NCBI GenBank assembly: GCA_014804495.1
Contig: JAAUZS010000159.1
Span: 1 to 24,680 of the forward strand
Length of the DNA stretch: 24,680 bases
Reading direction: 5' to 3'
Source: Lachnospiraceae bacterium
Lineage (GTDB): Bacteria; Bacillota; Clostridia; Lachnospirales; Lachnospiraceae
The stretch's first letter is position 1. Each line of letters opens with the position of its first letter. A program made the translations under genes and the position numbers. The notes beneath the pieces were generated by a model. It was not told where the DNA came from. It searched no databases and saw nothing but the letters and a program-made list of their open reading frames with translations. This document shows, one piece after another, positions 8,390 to 16,527 of the stretch.

Positions 8390-8467
8390 ATCTGCTTTAG
8401 CGGATAGATGCTGTAAACAACAGAGTTCTGCGATTCAGCAGAATCTGAAGGAGAGGTAACCCCTCTC
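8390..8467 (+). promoter_or_regulatory. Hairpin cluster before rpsD (candidate S4 leader)
   Basis: Three stems occupy the rpsK-rpsD spacer: ATCTGC (8390-8395) with GCGGAT (8400-8405), TTCTGC (8426-8431) with GCAGAA (8438-8443), and GAGAGG (8451-8456) with CCTCTC (8462-8467). The last ends four bases before the rpsD ribosome binding site AAGGAG (8471-8476). S4 autoregulates through its own leader in Bacillus, so this is a fitting site, but I could not match it to a known consensus by eye. Confidence 0.45.
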
Positions 8468-8482
8468 AGAAAGGAGCCGAAT

Positions 8483-9076
8483 ATGGCAGTAAACAGAGTA
8501 CCTGTATTAAAAAGATGCAGATCCCTTGATTTAGATCCTACTTATTTAGGATACGATAAGAAATCAAAAAGAACTTCAGCAAGAGCTGGTAAGAAAGTAA
8601 GTGAATATGGTCTTCAGCTGCGTGAAAAGCAGAAAGCTAAATTCATTTACGGAGTATTGGAGAAACCCTTCAGAAATTATTATGAGAAAGCTGACAGAAT
8701 GAAAGGCATGACAGGTGAAAATCTGATGGTTATGCTGGAAAGCAGACTGGACAGCGTTGTTTTCAGAATGGGCTTTGCAAGAACCAGAAGAGAGGCCAGA
8801 CAGGTCGTTGGACATAAGCATTTTCTGGTAAACGGAAAACCCGTTAATATACCGTCATATCTGGTTAAGGCCGGAGATGTGATTGAAGTAAGGGAGAAAT
8901 CCAGAAGTCTGCAGAGATATAAAGATATCCTTGAAATAACAGGTGGAAGACTGGTGCCTGAATGGCTTGATGTAGATCAGGAAGCCTTCAAGGGAACCAT
9001 AAAGTATCTTCCTACGAGAGAAATGATAGATGTTCCCGTAAACGAAATGCTTATCGTCGAGTTGTATTCTAAATAA
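8483..9076 (+). CDS. rpsD: 30S ribosomal protein S4
   Basis: The 197-residue protein starts [23 protein letters not shown]. It carries the S4 RNA-binding domain at about residues 87-147 ([24 protein letters not shown], then [22 protein letters not shown]). S4 starts 30S assembly and is a known translational autoregulator. It keeps only one N-terminal Cys (C12), so it is a zinc-free S4. Here it is inside the alpha operon, between rpsK and rpoA. Confidence 0.97.
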   Translation: MAVNRVPVLKRCRSLDLDPTYLGYDKKSKRTSARAGKKVSEYGLQLREKQKAKFIYGVLEKPFRNYYEKADRMKGMTGENLMVMLESRLDSVVFRMGFARTRREARQVVGHKHFLVNGKPVNIPSYLVKAGDVIEVREKSRSLQRYKDILEITGGRLVPEWLDVDQEAFKGTIKYLPTREMIDVPVNEMLIVELYSK

Positions 9077-9127
9077 TACCATAAAAGATAAGTTGTTTCA
9101 TATTGTTCGTAAAGGAGGGTATTTTCG

Positions 9128-10087
9128 GTGTTTGATTTTGAAAGACCAAATATTGAGGTTGTTGAAATCTCTGAAGATAAAAAATACGGTAAATTTGTAG
9201 TGGAACCCCTTGAAAGAGGTTACGGTATTACCCTTGGTAACTCTTTGAGAAGAATTATGCTTTCTTCTTTACCCGGTGCGGCAGTAAGTCAGGTAAAAAT
9301 CGAAGGTGTTTTACATGAGTTCAGTTCGATTCCGGGAGTAAAAGAAGATGTTACGGAAATTATCATGAATATCAAGAGTCTTGCGATTAAGAATAACAGC
9401 GAGACGAACGAGCCCAAGACCGCATACATTGAATATGAAGGTGAAGGCGTTGTACGTGCGGCTGACATTCAGGTCGATCAGGATATTGAAATCATGAATC
9501 CTGAGCTTGTTATTGCTACCTTAAGTGGTAAGGATACCAAATTGTATATGGAATTGACTATTACAAAAGGTAGAGGATATGTAAGTTCTGACAAGAATAA
9601 GACTGACGATTTACCTATTGGAATTATTGCAGTAGATTCAATTTATACACCGGTTGAAAGAGTGAACATAACCATAGATAACACTCGTGTAGGTCAGATT
9701 ACTGATTTTGATAAGCTGACATTGGATGTCTACACCAATGGTACACTTATTCCTGACGAAGCGGTTAGTCTTGCTGCAAAAGTACTTAGCGAACATTTAA
9801 GCCTTTTCATTGATTTGTCTGAAAATGCCAAGACCGCAGAGGTTATGGTAGAGAAAGAAGACGATGAGAAAGAAAAAGTATTGGAAATGAGTATTGATGA
9901 ATTGGAACTGTCAGTTCGTTCTTATAACTGTTTGAAGAGGGCTGGTATCAATACTGTTGAAGAATTGACGAACAGAACTTCTGAGGATATGATGAAGGTA
10001 CGTAATTTAGGACGTAAATCATTGGAAGAAGTTTTGTCTAAATTAAAAGAATTAGGACTTCAATTGAATCCAAGCGATGAAGCATAA
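9128..10087 (+). CDS. rpoA: RNA polymerase alpha subunit
   Basis: This is a 319-residue alpha subunit. The N-terminal domain (about 1-230) holds [23 protein letters not shown], the dimer and core-assembly motif. An acidic linker ([10 protein letters not shown]) follows. The C-terminal domain (about 250-315) holds [22 protein letters not shown] and [12 protein letters not shown], which bind UP elements and activators. The start is GTG 9128 behind the strong AAAGGAGGG at 9111-9119. A 202-base spacer separates it from rplQ. Confidence 0.98.
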   Translation: MFDFERPNIEVVEISEDKKYGKFVVEPLERGYGITLGNSLRRIMLSSLPGAAVSQVKIEGVLHEFSSIPGVKEDVTEIIMNIKSLAIKNNSETNEPKTAYIEYEGEGVVRAADIQVDQDIEIMNPELVIATLSGKDTKLYMELTITKGRGYVSSDKNKTDDLPIGIIAVDSIYTPVERVNITIDNTRVGQITDFDKLTLDVYTNGTLIPDEAVSLAAKVLSEHLSLFIDLSENAKTAEVMVEKEDDEKEKVLEMSIDELELSVRSYNCLKRAGINTVEELTNRTSEDMMKVRNLGRKSLEEVLSKLKELGLQLNPSDEA

Positions 10088-10289
10088 GATGTTCATGATG
10101 CTTCGCAAGGAGAATTTGTATTACTTGGCATATGAGATAAGTCCAAAGGGCGCACATGTGCCATTCATGAATATGGAACTGTTAACTGCATTCGGCAAGT
10201 AAGACCAAAAGGCATAGCCGGGTGTACCATAGAAAGTCTGACATTATAGAAGACTTTGCATGAGAATGTAGCCAGAATGGAGGATTATT

Positions 10290-10826
10290 ATGGCAAAATA
10301 CAGAAAATTAGGCAGAACATCAAGCCAGAGAAAAGCATTACTTAGAAATCAGGTAACAAATCTTATTCACTACGGAAAAATTGTCACAACAGAAGCCAGA
10401 GCAAAAGAGGTTCGTAAATTTGCTGAGGGACTGATTGCAATGGCGGTTAAGGAAAAAGATAATTTTGAGACTGTCAAGGTAACTGCAAAGGTTCCGAGAA
10501 AAGACAAAGATGGCAAGAGAGTAAAAGAAGTTGTAGATGGTAAAAAAGTTACAGTATATGATACTGTAGAGAAGGAAATTAAGAAGGATATGCCTTCCAG
10601 ACTTCATGCAAGACGTCAGATGATGAAGATTTTATATCCTGCAACAGAGGTTCCTGCCACAGCAGCAGGAAGAAAAAGAGGCACAAAGGAAGTTGATCTT
10701 GTCGCAAAGCTTTTTGACGAGTATGGACCTAAGTATGCAAACCGTAACGGTGGTTATACAAGAATCGTTAAGATTGGACCCCGTAAAGGTGACGCAGCTA
10801 TGGAAGTTGTGCTGGAGTTAGTATAA
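10290..10826 (+). CDS. rplQ: 50S ribosomal protein L17 with internal insertions
   Basis: The L17 core is clear: MAKYRKLGRTSSQRKALLRNQ at the start, HARRQM in the middle, and LFDEYGPKYANRNGGYTRIV at the C-terminal end. L17 lies at the peptide exit region. At 178 residues it is longer than the usual 112-130. The extra length lies at about 58-102, a charged segment rich in K, D, E and V, and about 117-133. Both keep frame and the flanks are intact, so these are real insertions rather than a damaged gene. Longer L17 forms are, as I recall, seen in Lachnospiraceae. Confidence 0.95.
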   Translation: MAKYRKLGRTSSQRKALLRNQVTNLIHYGKIVTTEARAKEVRKFAEGLIAMAVKEKDNFETVKVTAKVPRKDKDGKRVKEVVDGKKVTVYDTVEKEIKKDMPSRLHARRQMMKILYPATEVPATAAGRKRGTKEVDLVAKLFDEYGPKYANRNGGYTRIVKIGPRKGDAAMEVVLELV

Positions 10827-10855
10827 TAAGTAATGATTTGATAATTAATGTTAAT

Positions 10856-10891
10856 AAAACAGAGTATGTTAAAATGCATACTCTGTTTTTT
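10856..10891 (+). terminator. Intrinsic terminator after rplQ, probably bidirectional
   Basis: A perfect 13-bp stem, AAAACAGAGTATG (10856-10868) with CATACTCTGTTTT (10877-10889), has an 8-base loop and runs into a T-tract at 10886-10891. The A-rich left arm gives a T-tract on the other strand as well, so it can also end the convergent toxin-antitoxin transcript, whose last codon is 12 bases away. Confidence 0.93.
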
Positions 10892-10902
10892 GATGCGGAT
10901 AT

Positions 10903-11175
10903 TTAAAATAAATCGCTATGAGTTCCTGTTCTAGTTAAATATAATATTAGTTCCCCATTATCAATTTGATAAATTAGCAGCCAATCAGGTGTAATATGGC
11001 ATTCTCTGCAGCCGGTATAATTTCCGGTGAGAGCGTGATCTTTATTCCTTATTGACAGTTTTTCTCCATTTGCCAATTTTTGTATAATATCTTCCAGAAG
11101 TTTCGCATCATATCCTCTTCCGATAATTTTTTTATAATCCTTTTTAAAAGAAGAGTGATATCTAATCTTCAGCAT
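10903..11175 (-). CDS. YafQ/RelE-family mRNA interferase toxin
   Basis: The 90-residue toxin has the RelE-type fold and the YafQ subgroup residues in order: H47, H60, D64-W65, H86 and the terminal F90. These correspond to E. coli YafQ H50, H63, D67, W68, H87 and F91. All key residues are present, so it looks active. Members cut ribosome-bound mRNA. The start overlaps the antitoxin gene by 14 bases, the usual coupled arrangement with antitoxin first. Confidence 0.92.
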   Translation of the reverse strand: MLKIRYHSSFKKDYKKIIGRGYDAKLLEDIIQKLANGEKLSIRNKDHALTGNYTGCRECHITPDWLLIYQIDNGELILYLTRTGTHSDLF

Positions 11176-11434
11176 TTAAGTCCTCCATTAGCTCTTCTAC
11201 AGAAGAAAATGAGCCACTTAAATTTCTTCCGTGTCTTACATCATCAATAGCTCGGATTGTGTCAGCATTAAGTACATCCATTGAAACGGAAAAAGGAATC
11301 CTTTGTTCTCTTACAGCTTGCTTTGCTGATATCGTAAAAAAGGTTGTCATATCCATTCCAAGATTAGAAACAAGTTCTTGTAACTGAGATTTTAAATCCT
11401 CATCTATTCTCATTGTTATATTAGTTGTTGCCAT
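11162..11434 (-). CDS. DinJ/RelB-family antitoxin
   Basis: The 90-residue protein opens with MATTNITMRIDEDLKSQLQELVSNLGMDMTTFF, a ribbon-helix-helix DNA-binding domain (about 1-45). An acidic C-terminal part ends EELMEDLNAED and should wrap the toxin. Such proteins neutralise the toxin and repress their own promoter. It is translated from GGAG just upstream and overlaps the toxin gene, forming a two-gene operon behind a consensus promoter. Confidence 0.92.
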   Translation of the reverse strand: MATTNITMRIDEDLKSQLQELVSNLGMDMTTFFTISAKQAVREQRIPFSVSMDVLNADTIRAIDDVRHGRNLSGSFSSVEELMEDLNAED

Positions 11435-11458
11435 AATATCAACTCCTTCCTTTACAAT

Positions 11459-11492
11459 ATTATATTATTCCCAAATTTGTATGTCAATACAA
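11459..11492 (-). promoter_or_regulatory. Consensus promoter and palindromic operator of the toxin-antitoxin operon
   Basis: Read on the minus strand, TTGACA (11487-11482) and TATAAT (11464-11459) are separated by exactly 17 bases, a perfect consensus pair. A 16-bp palindrome, TTGTAT-N4-ATACAA (11477-11492), covers the -35 hexamer. Ribbon-helix-helix antitoxins bind short palindromes at their own promoters, so this is the likely autoregulatory operator. Confidence 0.85.
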
Positions 11493-11600
11493 CGTATTTG
11501 CATTGCACAATAAAGAATTTGCTAGTAAATATTTAAAAGTATATTTTTAATTACAAAATACAGATTCAGAACTATTATTAGTAGAAATATATAAAAATCG

Positions 11601-11686
11601 GAAACTGTTTTTGGTAAAATAGTTTCTTGATGATAAAATTAAGCAATGATATAATAATGGAAACTGAAATATTAAAAATAGTTTCC
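11601..11686 (+). promoter_or_regulatory. Promoter flanked by two inverted-repeat operators, before the tetR-type gene
   Basis: A promoter, TTGATG (11627-11632) and TATAAT (11650-11655) with 17 bases between, is bracketed by two copies of GAAACT-N14-AGTTTC: 11601-11626, touching the -35, and 11660-11685, covering the expected start site. Half-sites and spacing are identical while the spacer sequences differ, which is what selection for protein binding looks like. The rest of 11435-11748 is AT-rich and holds only the divergent antitoxin promoter. Confidence 0.75.
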
Positions 11687-11748
11687 TTTGTTTTTTTTAA
11701 ATTACGATGAAGTGTTATATGGATTGAGAAAGGGGTATTATTATTAAT

Positions 11749-12315
11749 ATGAATTTACGAGATGAGATTCTTGAAGGGACACTTCATATTTTTAATCAAA
11801 AGGGTCTTAAATTTACTATGGACGATATTGCCTCTTCACTCAAAATAAGCAAAAAGACAATCTATACGGTCTTTAATGATAAAGAAGAGCTGTTTTTGGC
11901 AATGGTTGATTTCCTGTTTGATTCGATTAAAGAGAGCAAGCGGGAGGTTATGGAAAACAAAGAATGGAATACAATGGAAAAAGTCCGTAGAATTCTTGGA
12001 GTTCTTCCTGAGGGATATAAGGACGTAGATTTCAGAAAGTTGTATCAATTAAAGGAAAAATACCCAAATATATATAAACAGGTAGAATTTAGATTAGAGA
12101 CCGGATGGGAAGAAACAATAGTTCTTATTGAACAGGGAATTGCTGAAGGAAGTATTCGACCGATTAAAATACCGATTTTGAAAACTATGATGGAATCGGC
12201 ATTAGAGCAGTTTTTCCAGAGAGATGTTTTGGTTCAGAATGATATTTCATATAAAGAAGCATTAGATGAAGTGGTGAATATACTGATGGACGGTATTATT
12301 GTACACGGACAGTAA
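11749..12315 (+). CDS. TetR-family transcriptional regulator
   Basis: This 188-residue protein has an N-terminal TetR-type helix-turn-helix (about 1-50: LRDEILEGTLHIFNQKGLKFTMDDIASS, then LKISKKTIYTVFNDKEELF) and a helical C-terminal ligand and dimer domain without recognisable specificity. It lies 59 bases before the GH2 gene with no terminator or clear promoter between. It therefore probably heads and controls the sugar operon and itself, through the two inverted repeats upstream. The ribosome binding site AAAGGGG has a long spacer to ATG 11749. Confidence 0.9.
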   Translation: MNLRDEILEGTLHIFNQKGLKFTMDDIASSLKISKKTIYTVFNDKEELFLAMVDFLFDSIKESKREVMENKEWNTMEKVRRILGVLPEGYKDVDFRKLYQLKEKYPNIYKQVEFRLETGWEETIVLIEQGIAEGSIRPIKIPILKTMMESALEQFFQRDVLVQNDISYKEALDEVVNILMDGIIVHGQ

Positions 12316-12374
12316 AGTAAGCTTAATGGGATGAGAGAATCCACTACAGAATCTTCTATAGGAGGGGATAGGTA

Positions 12375-14807
12375 ATGAGGAATCGGATTTACCTGAATAA
12401 TGGTTGGGGATATACGGAAAGCTATAGTGATACGATGCTTAATGCAGATTATGATGACAGCGGACTTAAGAGTGTGCGCCTGCCGCATACCTGTAAGGAG
12501 ACGCCATTTCATTATTTTGACGAGCATATTTATCAGATGGTAAGCGGTTACCGCAAAGTATTGACTGCGCCGGAAGAATGGAGAGGAAAAAAGGCGCTTC
12601 TTACTATTGACGGTGCAGCGCACGAAAGTGAAGTCTTTTTAAACGGCAGTAAGATTGGTGAACATCATTGCGGATATACTGCTTTTACCATGGATATTAC
12701 GGAAAAACTTAAGGTCGGAGAAGATAATATATTAGTAGTCAAGGTAGATAGCAGAGAAGATAGAAATATTCCGCCGTTTGGGTTTGTAGTAGATTATATG
12801 ACCTATGGAGGTATTTACAGGGAGGTTTATCTCGATATCAAGGAGGCTGTATACTTGCAGGATATATTTGTAAGAACTGATATATCAGGAGAAAAATCCG
12901 AGGTCACTTCACAGATTACACTAAATGAATCGGCAGAAGGGCTGATAATACGTCAGTCATTAAGGAAACGTGGAAATGAGGAATACCAAATTTTAGGAGA
13001 ATATGTGGTAGAAACTGCAACAGGCGATAGAATACCTGAACTAAAATATCAGGTCGAAAATGCAAGTCTCTGGGACATAGAGCATCCTAATCTTTACGAA
13101 CTAAAAACGGAGATTATTAGAGACGGAGAAATTTTAGATGAAAGAATCGAGACATTCGGTTTCAGGAAAGCTGAGTTTCGTGCGGACGGTTTTTATCTTA
13201 ATAATAAAAAAGTAAAGATCCGTGGTTTAAACCGACACCAGAGTTTTCCCTATGTGGGGTATGCAATGCCGGAGTCTATGCAGAAGCATGATGCAGATAT
13301 TTTAAAGAAAGAATTAGGAGTTAATGCGGTAAGAACCTCTCATTATCCGCAATCTCATTATTTTCTTGACAGATGTGATGAAATAGGGCTGCTGGTATTT
13401 ACGGAGATACCGGGATGGCAGCATATCGGAGACGACGAATGGAAGGCACAGGCAGTAGAAAATGTACGCGATATGGTTTTGCAATATAGAAACCATGTTT
13501 CCATTATCCTTTGGGGAGTGAGGATTAATGAATCGCTGGATGATGATGAGTTCTATAAAAGAACCAATACCATGGCGCATGAGTTAGATCCGTTTCGGGC
13601 GACCGGAGGCGTCAGGGCACATAAAAAAAGCAGTCTTTTGGAAGATGTATATACTTATAATGATTTTCTGCATGACGGAAAAACAAAGGGTTGTGAGAGA
13701 AAATCGGATGTAACATCTGATATGAGCAAAGCATATCTGATCAGCGAATATAACGGACATATGTATCCGACCAAAGCCTATGATTGGGAAGAACACAGAC
13801 TGGAACATGCGATGCGGCATGCAAATGTGCTTGACGCGGCGGCAGCCGAAGAGGATATCGCGGGAAGTTTCGGCTGGTGTATGTTTGATTATAATACTCA
13901 TAAGGATTTCGGAAGCGGTGACAGAATCTGTTATCACGGAGTTATGGATATGTTCAGGAATCCGAAGCTTGCGGCGGATATATACGCCTGTGAGCAGGAG
14001 AAAATTCCCGTACTTTCATTAAGTTCGTCTATGGATATAGGAGAGCATCCGGGCTGTAACCGTGGGAACACTTATATTTTAACCAATGCCGACAGCGTGC
14101 GTATGTATAAAAACGACAGATTTATCAAAGAATATACGCAAGCGGATTCACCTTACCGCCACTTGAAGCATGGACCGATTCTGATTGATGATTTTATCGG
14201 AGATGCGATTGAGAAAAATGAGGATTTCAAACCGGCTCAGGCGGAAGGCATTAAGAAAGCGCTGAATGCGACAGCGAGATACGGACTATCCAACCTGCCC
14301 AAATCCATATATCTTATCGCTATCAAGATGATGGTTATATACCATATGAAACCTGAACAAGCGGTAACGCTTTATAACCGTTATATTGGGGATTGGGGCG
14401 GTGAATCCACGTCCTATCGTTTTGAAGCTATTAAAGACGGTAAAGTCATAAAGGAAATTACAAAACAGCCTGCGACTTCCATACAGATACATGCGGAGGC
14501 CGACCACTACGAGCTTGTGGAAAAAAATACATATGACGTAGCGGCGATAAGAATCAGAATGTTGGATGAATACGGAAATCAGATGTATTTCTATAATGGA
14601 CCGATATTATTGGAAACCGAGGGACCAATTGAAATTATAGGACCTAAAGTAACTTCACTGCAAGGCGGTATGGGCGGAACCTACATCAAGACGACGGGAA
14701 GGGCAGGAGAGGCACTTTTAAAAATATGTACTTCACAGACGGAAAAAGTTCAGCTTAAGTTTAGCGTGGCAATAGACAATTTAGAAATTCAGAATTTCAA
14801 AACCTAG
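12375..14807 (+). CDS. GH2-family glycoside hydrolase, probable beta-galactosidase
   Basis: The 810-residue protein has the GH2 layout: a sugar-binding jelly-roll domain (about 1-165), an Ig-like domain (about 166-265), a TIM barrel from about 266, and extra C-terminal beta domains. The acid/base is E386 in WGVRINES and the nucleophile is E458 in ISEYNGHMYPTK; RGLNRHQ and VRTSHYPQ are also GH2 landmarks. Enzymes with these motifs act with retention on beta-galactosides, but beta-glucuronidase or beta-mannosidase activity cannot be excluded. There is no signal peptide, so it acts in the cytoplasm on imported substrate. GGAGGGG lies seven bases before the ATG. The TAG stop abuts the 154-bp inverted-repeat element. 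Confidence 0.9.
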   Translation: MRNRIYLNNGWGYTESYSDTMLNADYDDSGLKSVRLPHTCKETPFHYFDEHIYQMVSGYRKVLTAPEEWRGKKALLTIDGAAHESEVFLNGSKIGEHHCGYTAFTMDITEKLKVGEDNILVVKVDSREDRNIPPFGFVVDYMTYGGIYREVYLDIKEAVYLQDIFVRTDISGEKSEVTSQITLNESAEGLIIRQSLRKRGNEEYQILGEYVVETATGDRIPELKYQVENASLWDIEHPNLYELKTEIIRDGEILDERIETFGFRKAEFRADGFYLNNKKVKIRGLNRHQSFPYVGYAMPESMQKHDADILKKELGVNAVRTSHYPQSHYFLDRCDEIGLLVFTEIPGWQHIGDDEWKAQAVENVRDMVLQYRNHVSIILWGVRINESLDDDEFYKRTNTMAHELDPFRATGGVRAHKKSSLLEDVYTYNDFLHDGKTKGCERKSDVTSDMSKAYLISEYNGHMYPTKAYDWEEHRLEHAMRHANVLDAAAAEEDIAGSFGWCMFDYNTHKDFGSGDRICYHGVMDMFRNPKLAADIYACEQEKIPVLSLSSSMDIGEHPGCNRGNTYILTNADSVRMYKNDRFIKEYTQADSPYRHLKHGPILIDDFIGDAIEKNEDFKPAQAEGIKKALNATARYGLSNLPKSIYLIAIKMMVIYHMKPEQAVTLYNRYIGDWGGESTSYRFEAIKDGKVIKEITKQPATSIQIHAEADHYELVEKNTYDVAAIRIRMLDEYGNQMYFYNGPILLETEGPIEIIGPKVTSLQGGMGGTYIKTTGRAGEALLKICTSQTEKVQLKFSVAIDNLEIQNFKT

Positions 14808-14961
14808 TTGTACAAAATATACAAATCCATAAGTAGGTACTGTGATGCCACAGACCACTGAAAGTGGTCTTGTACTTATAGCGAGGTTATTTCGAGCTTA
14901 GTACCGCTGCGGTTGAACTGTAGCGAGAGCGGACCTACGTTGGATTGTATATTTTGTACAA
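14808..14961. repeat. 154-bp element with terminal inverted repeats (MITE-like or structured RNA)
   Basis: The ends are a perfect 17-bp inverted repeat: TTGTACAAAATATACAA at 14808-14824 and its complement at 14945-14961. It extends to about 20 bp if one extra A is skipped (ATCC against GGA-T). Inside lie CTGTG-ATGC-CACAG (14840-14853), AGACCACT/AGTGGTCT (14852-14870), ATAAGTA/TACTTAT (14829-14835, 14873-14879), GTAGGT/ACCTAC (14833-14838, 14933-14938) and CCGCT/AGCGG (14904-14908, 14928-14932). Some of these pairings compete. It encodes no protein. The outer 8 bp TTGTACAA is a palindrome and therefore also a direct repeat, so it could be a target duplication. Confidence 0.8.
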
Positions 14962-14993
14962 CGGACGTCTTAAATAAAAGGGAGAATGTTAAA

Positions 14994-16484
14994 ATGAGTG
15001 AAAAAACAAAAGTAATTTTCGGCAACCCGATGACAGACAAGATTTACAGGAAGGCTGTGCAGTCGAAGAAGAAATACATGAAAAAGTTCGGAGACGATTC
15101 CAATTCAAATTATCCTGTAACGACTGAGAAAAATGCCCATATCGGCGATTCTCTGGGAGTTATGGATGTGCTGCTTGGTGAAGCCGATTCCTCAGCGCAG
15201 ACAAGTACGTCATTCGACGTGGAGAAAGGAATAATTGTCGGAAACATCCGTATGGGATTTGGACATTACAGGATTTCCATGGCGATTGCGTCTGCGGCGA
15301 AATCCATGGGATATGTTCCTTACTGGATGGACCTGAATTCTTATAGGCATACAACCTGTACGAAGGTTATCAGCGCACAGAATGATCTGTATTCTCTTGG
15401 TTCAAGAATTTCAGGAAAGAGCAGATTATTTAACAAACTGGTGTGGGAGCCTATGAATTATGAGGGTTTTCGTAAACTTAGCTATAATGCTTCCGACCAG
15501 AAAAACGCAGAACTGATGGCGCCCGTGTATAGAAATGTACCTAAAGACATTCCCGTAGTTGCGACGCACGTATGGCCGGCGCAGGCTGCTATTCATGCAG
15601 GAATGAAATATGTGGTAAATGCGATTCCCGATAACTGGCCGATGGCGCTTCATTTATCGGAAGGAAGCCTGCACACCGTGCAGACGCATTTTGCTTATCA
15701 GGGATACCGCATTTTGAACGGAATGCAGGGAAAAGATGTATTGGAGCCGATGCCTGATAAGTCGCTTTTATACACCGGACATTATATAGATCATGAGTTG
15801 GTGCATAATATTGAGAGCGATTGTGAGTTAAGGATGAGGCGTAAAAAGGAAGGAAAGCCGATGCGTTTCCTTCTGACTATCGGAGGTGCGGGAGCGCAAA
15901 AAGAGATTTTTGCAGCAATAATCAAATATCTGATACCTGCAATTCGTGATGGAAAGGCGGCGTTATATGTCAATGTAGGCGATTACAAAAATGTATGGGA
16001 AGAATTAATAAAAGAGATTCCTGAGCTTGAGAAAGTGTCTACTGAGCATTTTAATAACTGGCGGGAGACAGAGAAGTTTGCTAAGGAAGCGCTTACAGGA
16101 ACAGGCGCGGGTGATGTAAAAGGCGTTCATGCTTTCTGGCATGAAAATATATTCGAGGCTGTTTATTGCACCAATTTGCTTATGAGAAGCTGTGATGTTC
16201 TGGTGACAAAGCCGAGCGAGCTTGCTTTTTATCCGGTACCGAAGCTCTTTATCAAAAGGGTTGGCGGTCATGAGAGATGGGGTGCAATCCATTCTGCGGA
16301 AATCGGAGACGGCACGCTGGAGTGCAGCGATATACCGCATACATTACAGATGATTAAGCTTTTTATAAAAGAAGATAATTTGCTAAAGGATATGTGTGAA
16401 AATATCGTTAAAAACAAGGCGGCAGGCATTTATGACGGTGCATATAAGGTAGTGGAACTGGCAATGGCACGGAAAACCAGATGA
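14994..16484 (+). CDS. Uncharacterised GT-B-like (MurG/MGDG-synthase-like) protein
   Basis: This 496-residue soluble protein is not assigned a function. Its layout suggests a two-domain GT-B glycosyltransferase of the MurG/monogalactosyldiacylglycerol-synthase type. GNIRMGFGHYRIS (83-95) resembles the GxGH acceptor-side loop. LLTIGGAGAQKE (293-304) resembles the start of the nucleotide-sugar domain. VTKPSELAFYPVPKLFIKRV (404-423) resembles the donor-site VTKPGG block, though the usual GG is replaced. An N-terminal stretch of about 75 residues is polar and has no motif I know. ATG 14994 fits AAGGGAGA at 14978-14985; the in-frame TTG at 14913 lies inside the inverted-repeat element and is rejected. 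It lies between two catabolic genes, an unusual setting for a glycosyltransferase. Confidence 0.65.
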   Translation: MSEKTKVIFGNPMTDKIYRKAVQSKKKYMKKFGDDSNSNYPVTTEKNAHIGDSLGVMDVLLGEADSSAQTSTSFDVEKGIIVGNIRMGFGHYRISMAIASAAKSMGYVPYWMDLNSYRHTTCTKVISAQNDLYSLGSRISGKSRLFNKLVWEPMNYEGFRKLSYNASDQKNAELMAPVYRNVPKDIPVVATHVWPAQAAIHAGMKYVVNAIPDNWPMALHLSEGSLHTVQTHFAYQGYRILNGMQGKDVLEPMPDKSLLYTGHYIDHELVHNIESDCELRMRRKKEGKPMRFLLTIGGAGAQKEIFAAIIKYLIPAIRDGKAALYVNVGDYKNVWEELIKEIPELEKVSTEHFNNWRETEKFAKEALTGTGAGDVKGVHAFWHENIFEAVYCTNLLMRSCDVLVTKPSELAFYPVPKLFIKRVGGHERWGAIHSAEIGDGTLECSDIPHTLQMIKLFIKEDNLLKDMCENIVKNKAAGIYDGAYKVVELAMARKTR

Positions 16485-16527
16485 AATATCCAAGATAGCT
16501 ATATATTGAGAAAGGAGCAAGGTTAGT

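Noticed and set aside
11659..11699. GGAAACT/AGTTTCC repeat plus T-run as an intrinsic terminator
   Set aside because: The promoter -10 ends at 11655, so RNA would start within the left arm and could not form the full stem; the same repeat occurs upstream without a T-run, favouring an operator.
13780..14022. Open frames overlapping the GH2, GH36 and secY genes in other phases or on the opposite strand
   Set aside because: They lie inside well-supported genes and have no ribosome binding site or recognisable motif.
14840..14870. Self-cleaving ribozyme (hammerhead-like) inside the inverted-repeat element
   Set aside because: The CUGAUGA core needed for a hammerhead is absent; only ordinary hairpins are visible.
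14913..14993. N-terminal extension of the GT-like protein from TTG 14913
   Set aside because: Most of it is inside the inverted-repeat element, and ATG 14994 has its own well-spaced ribosome binding site.
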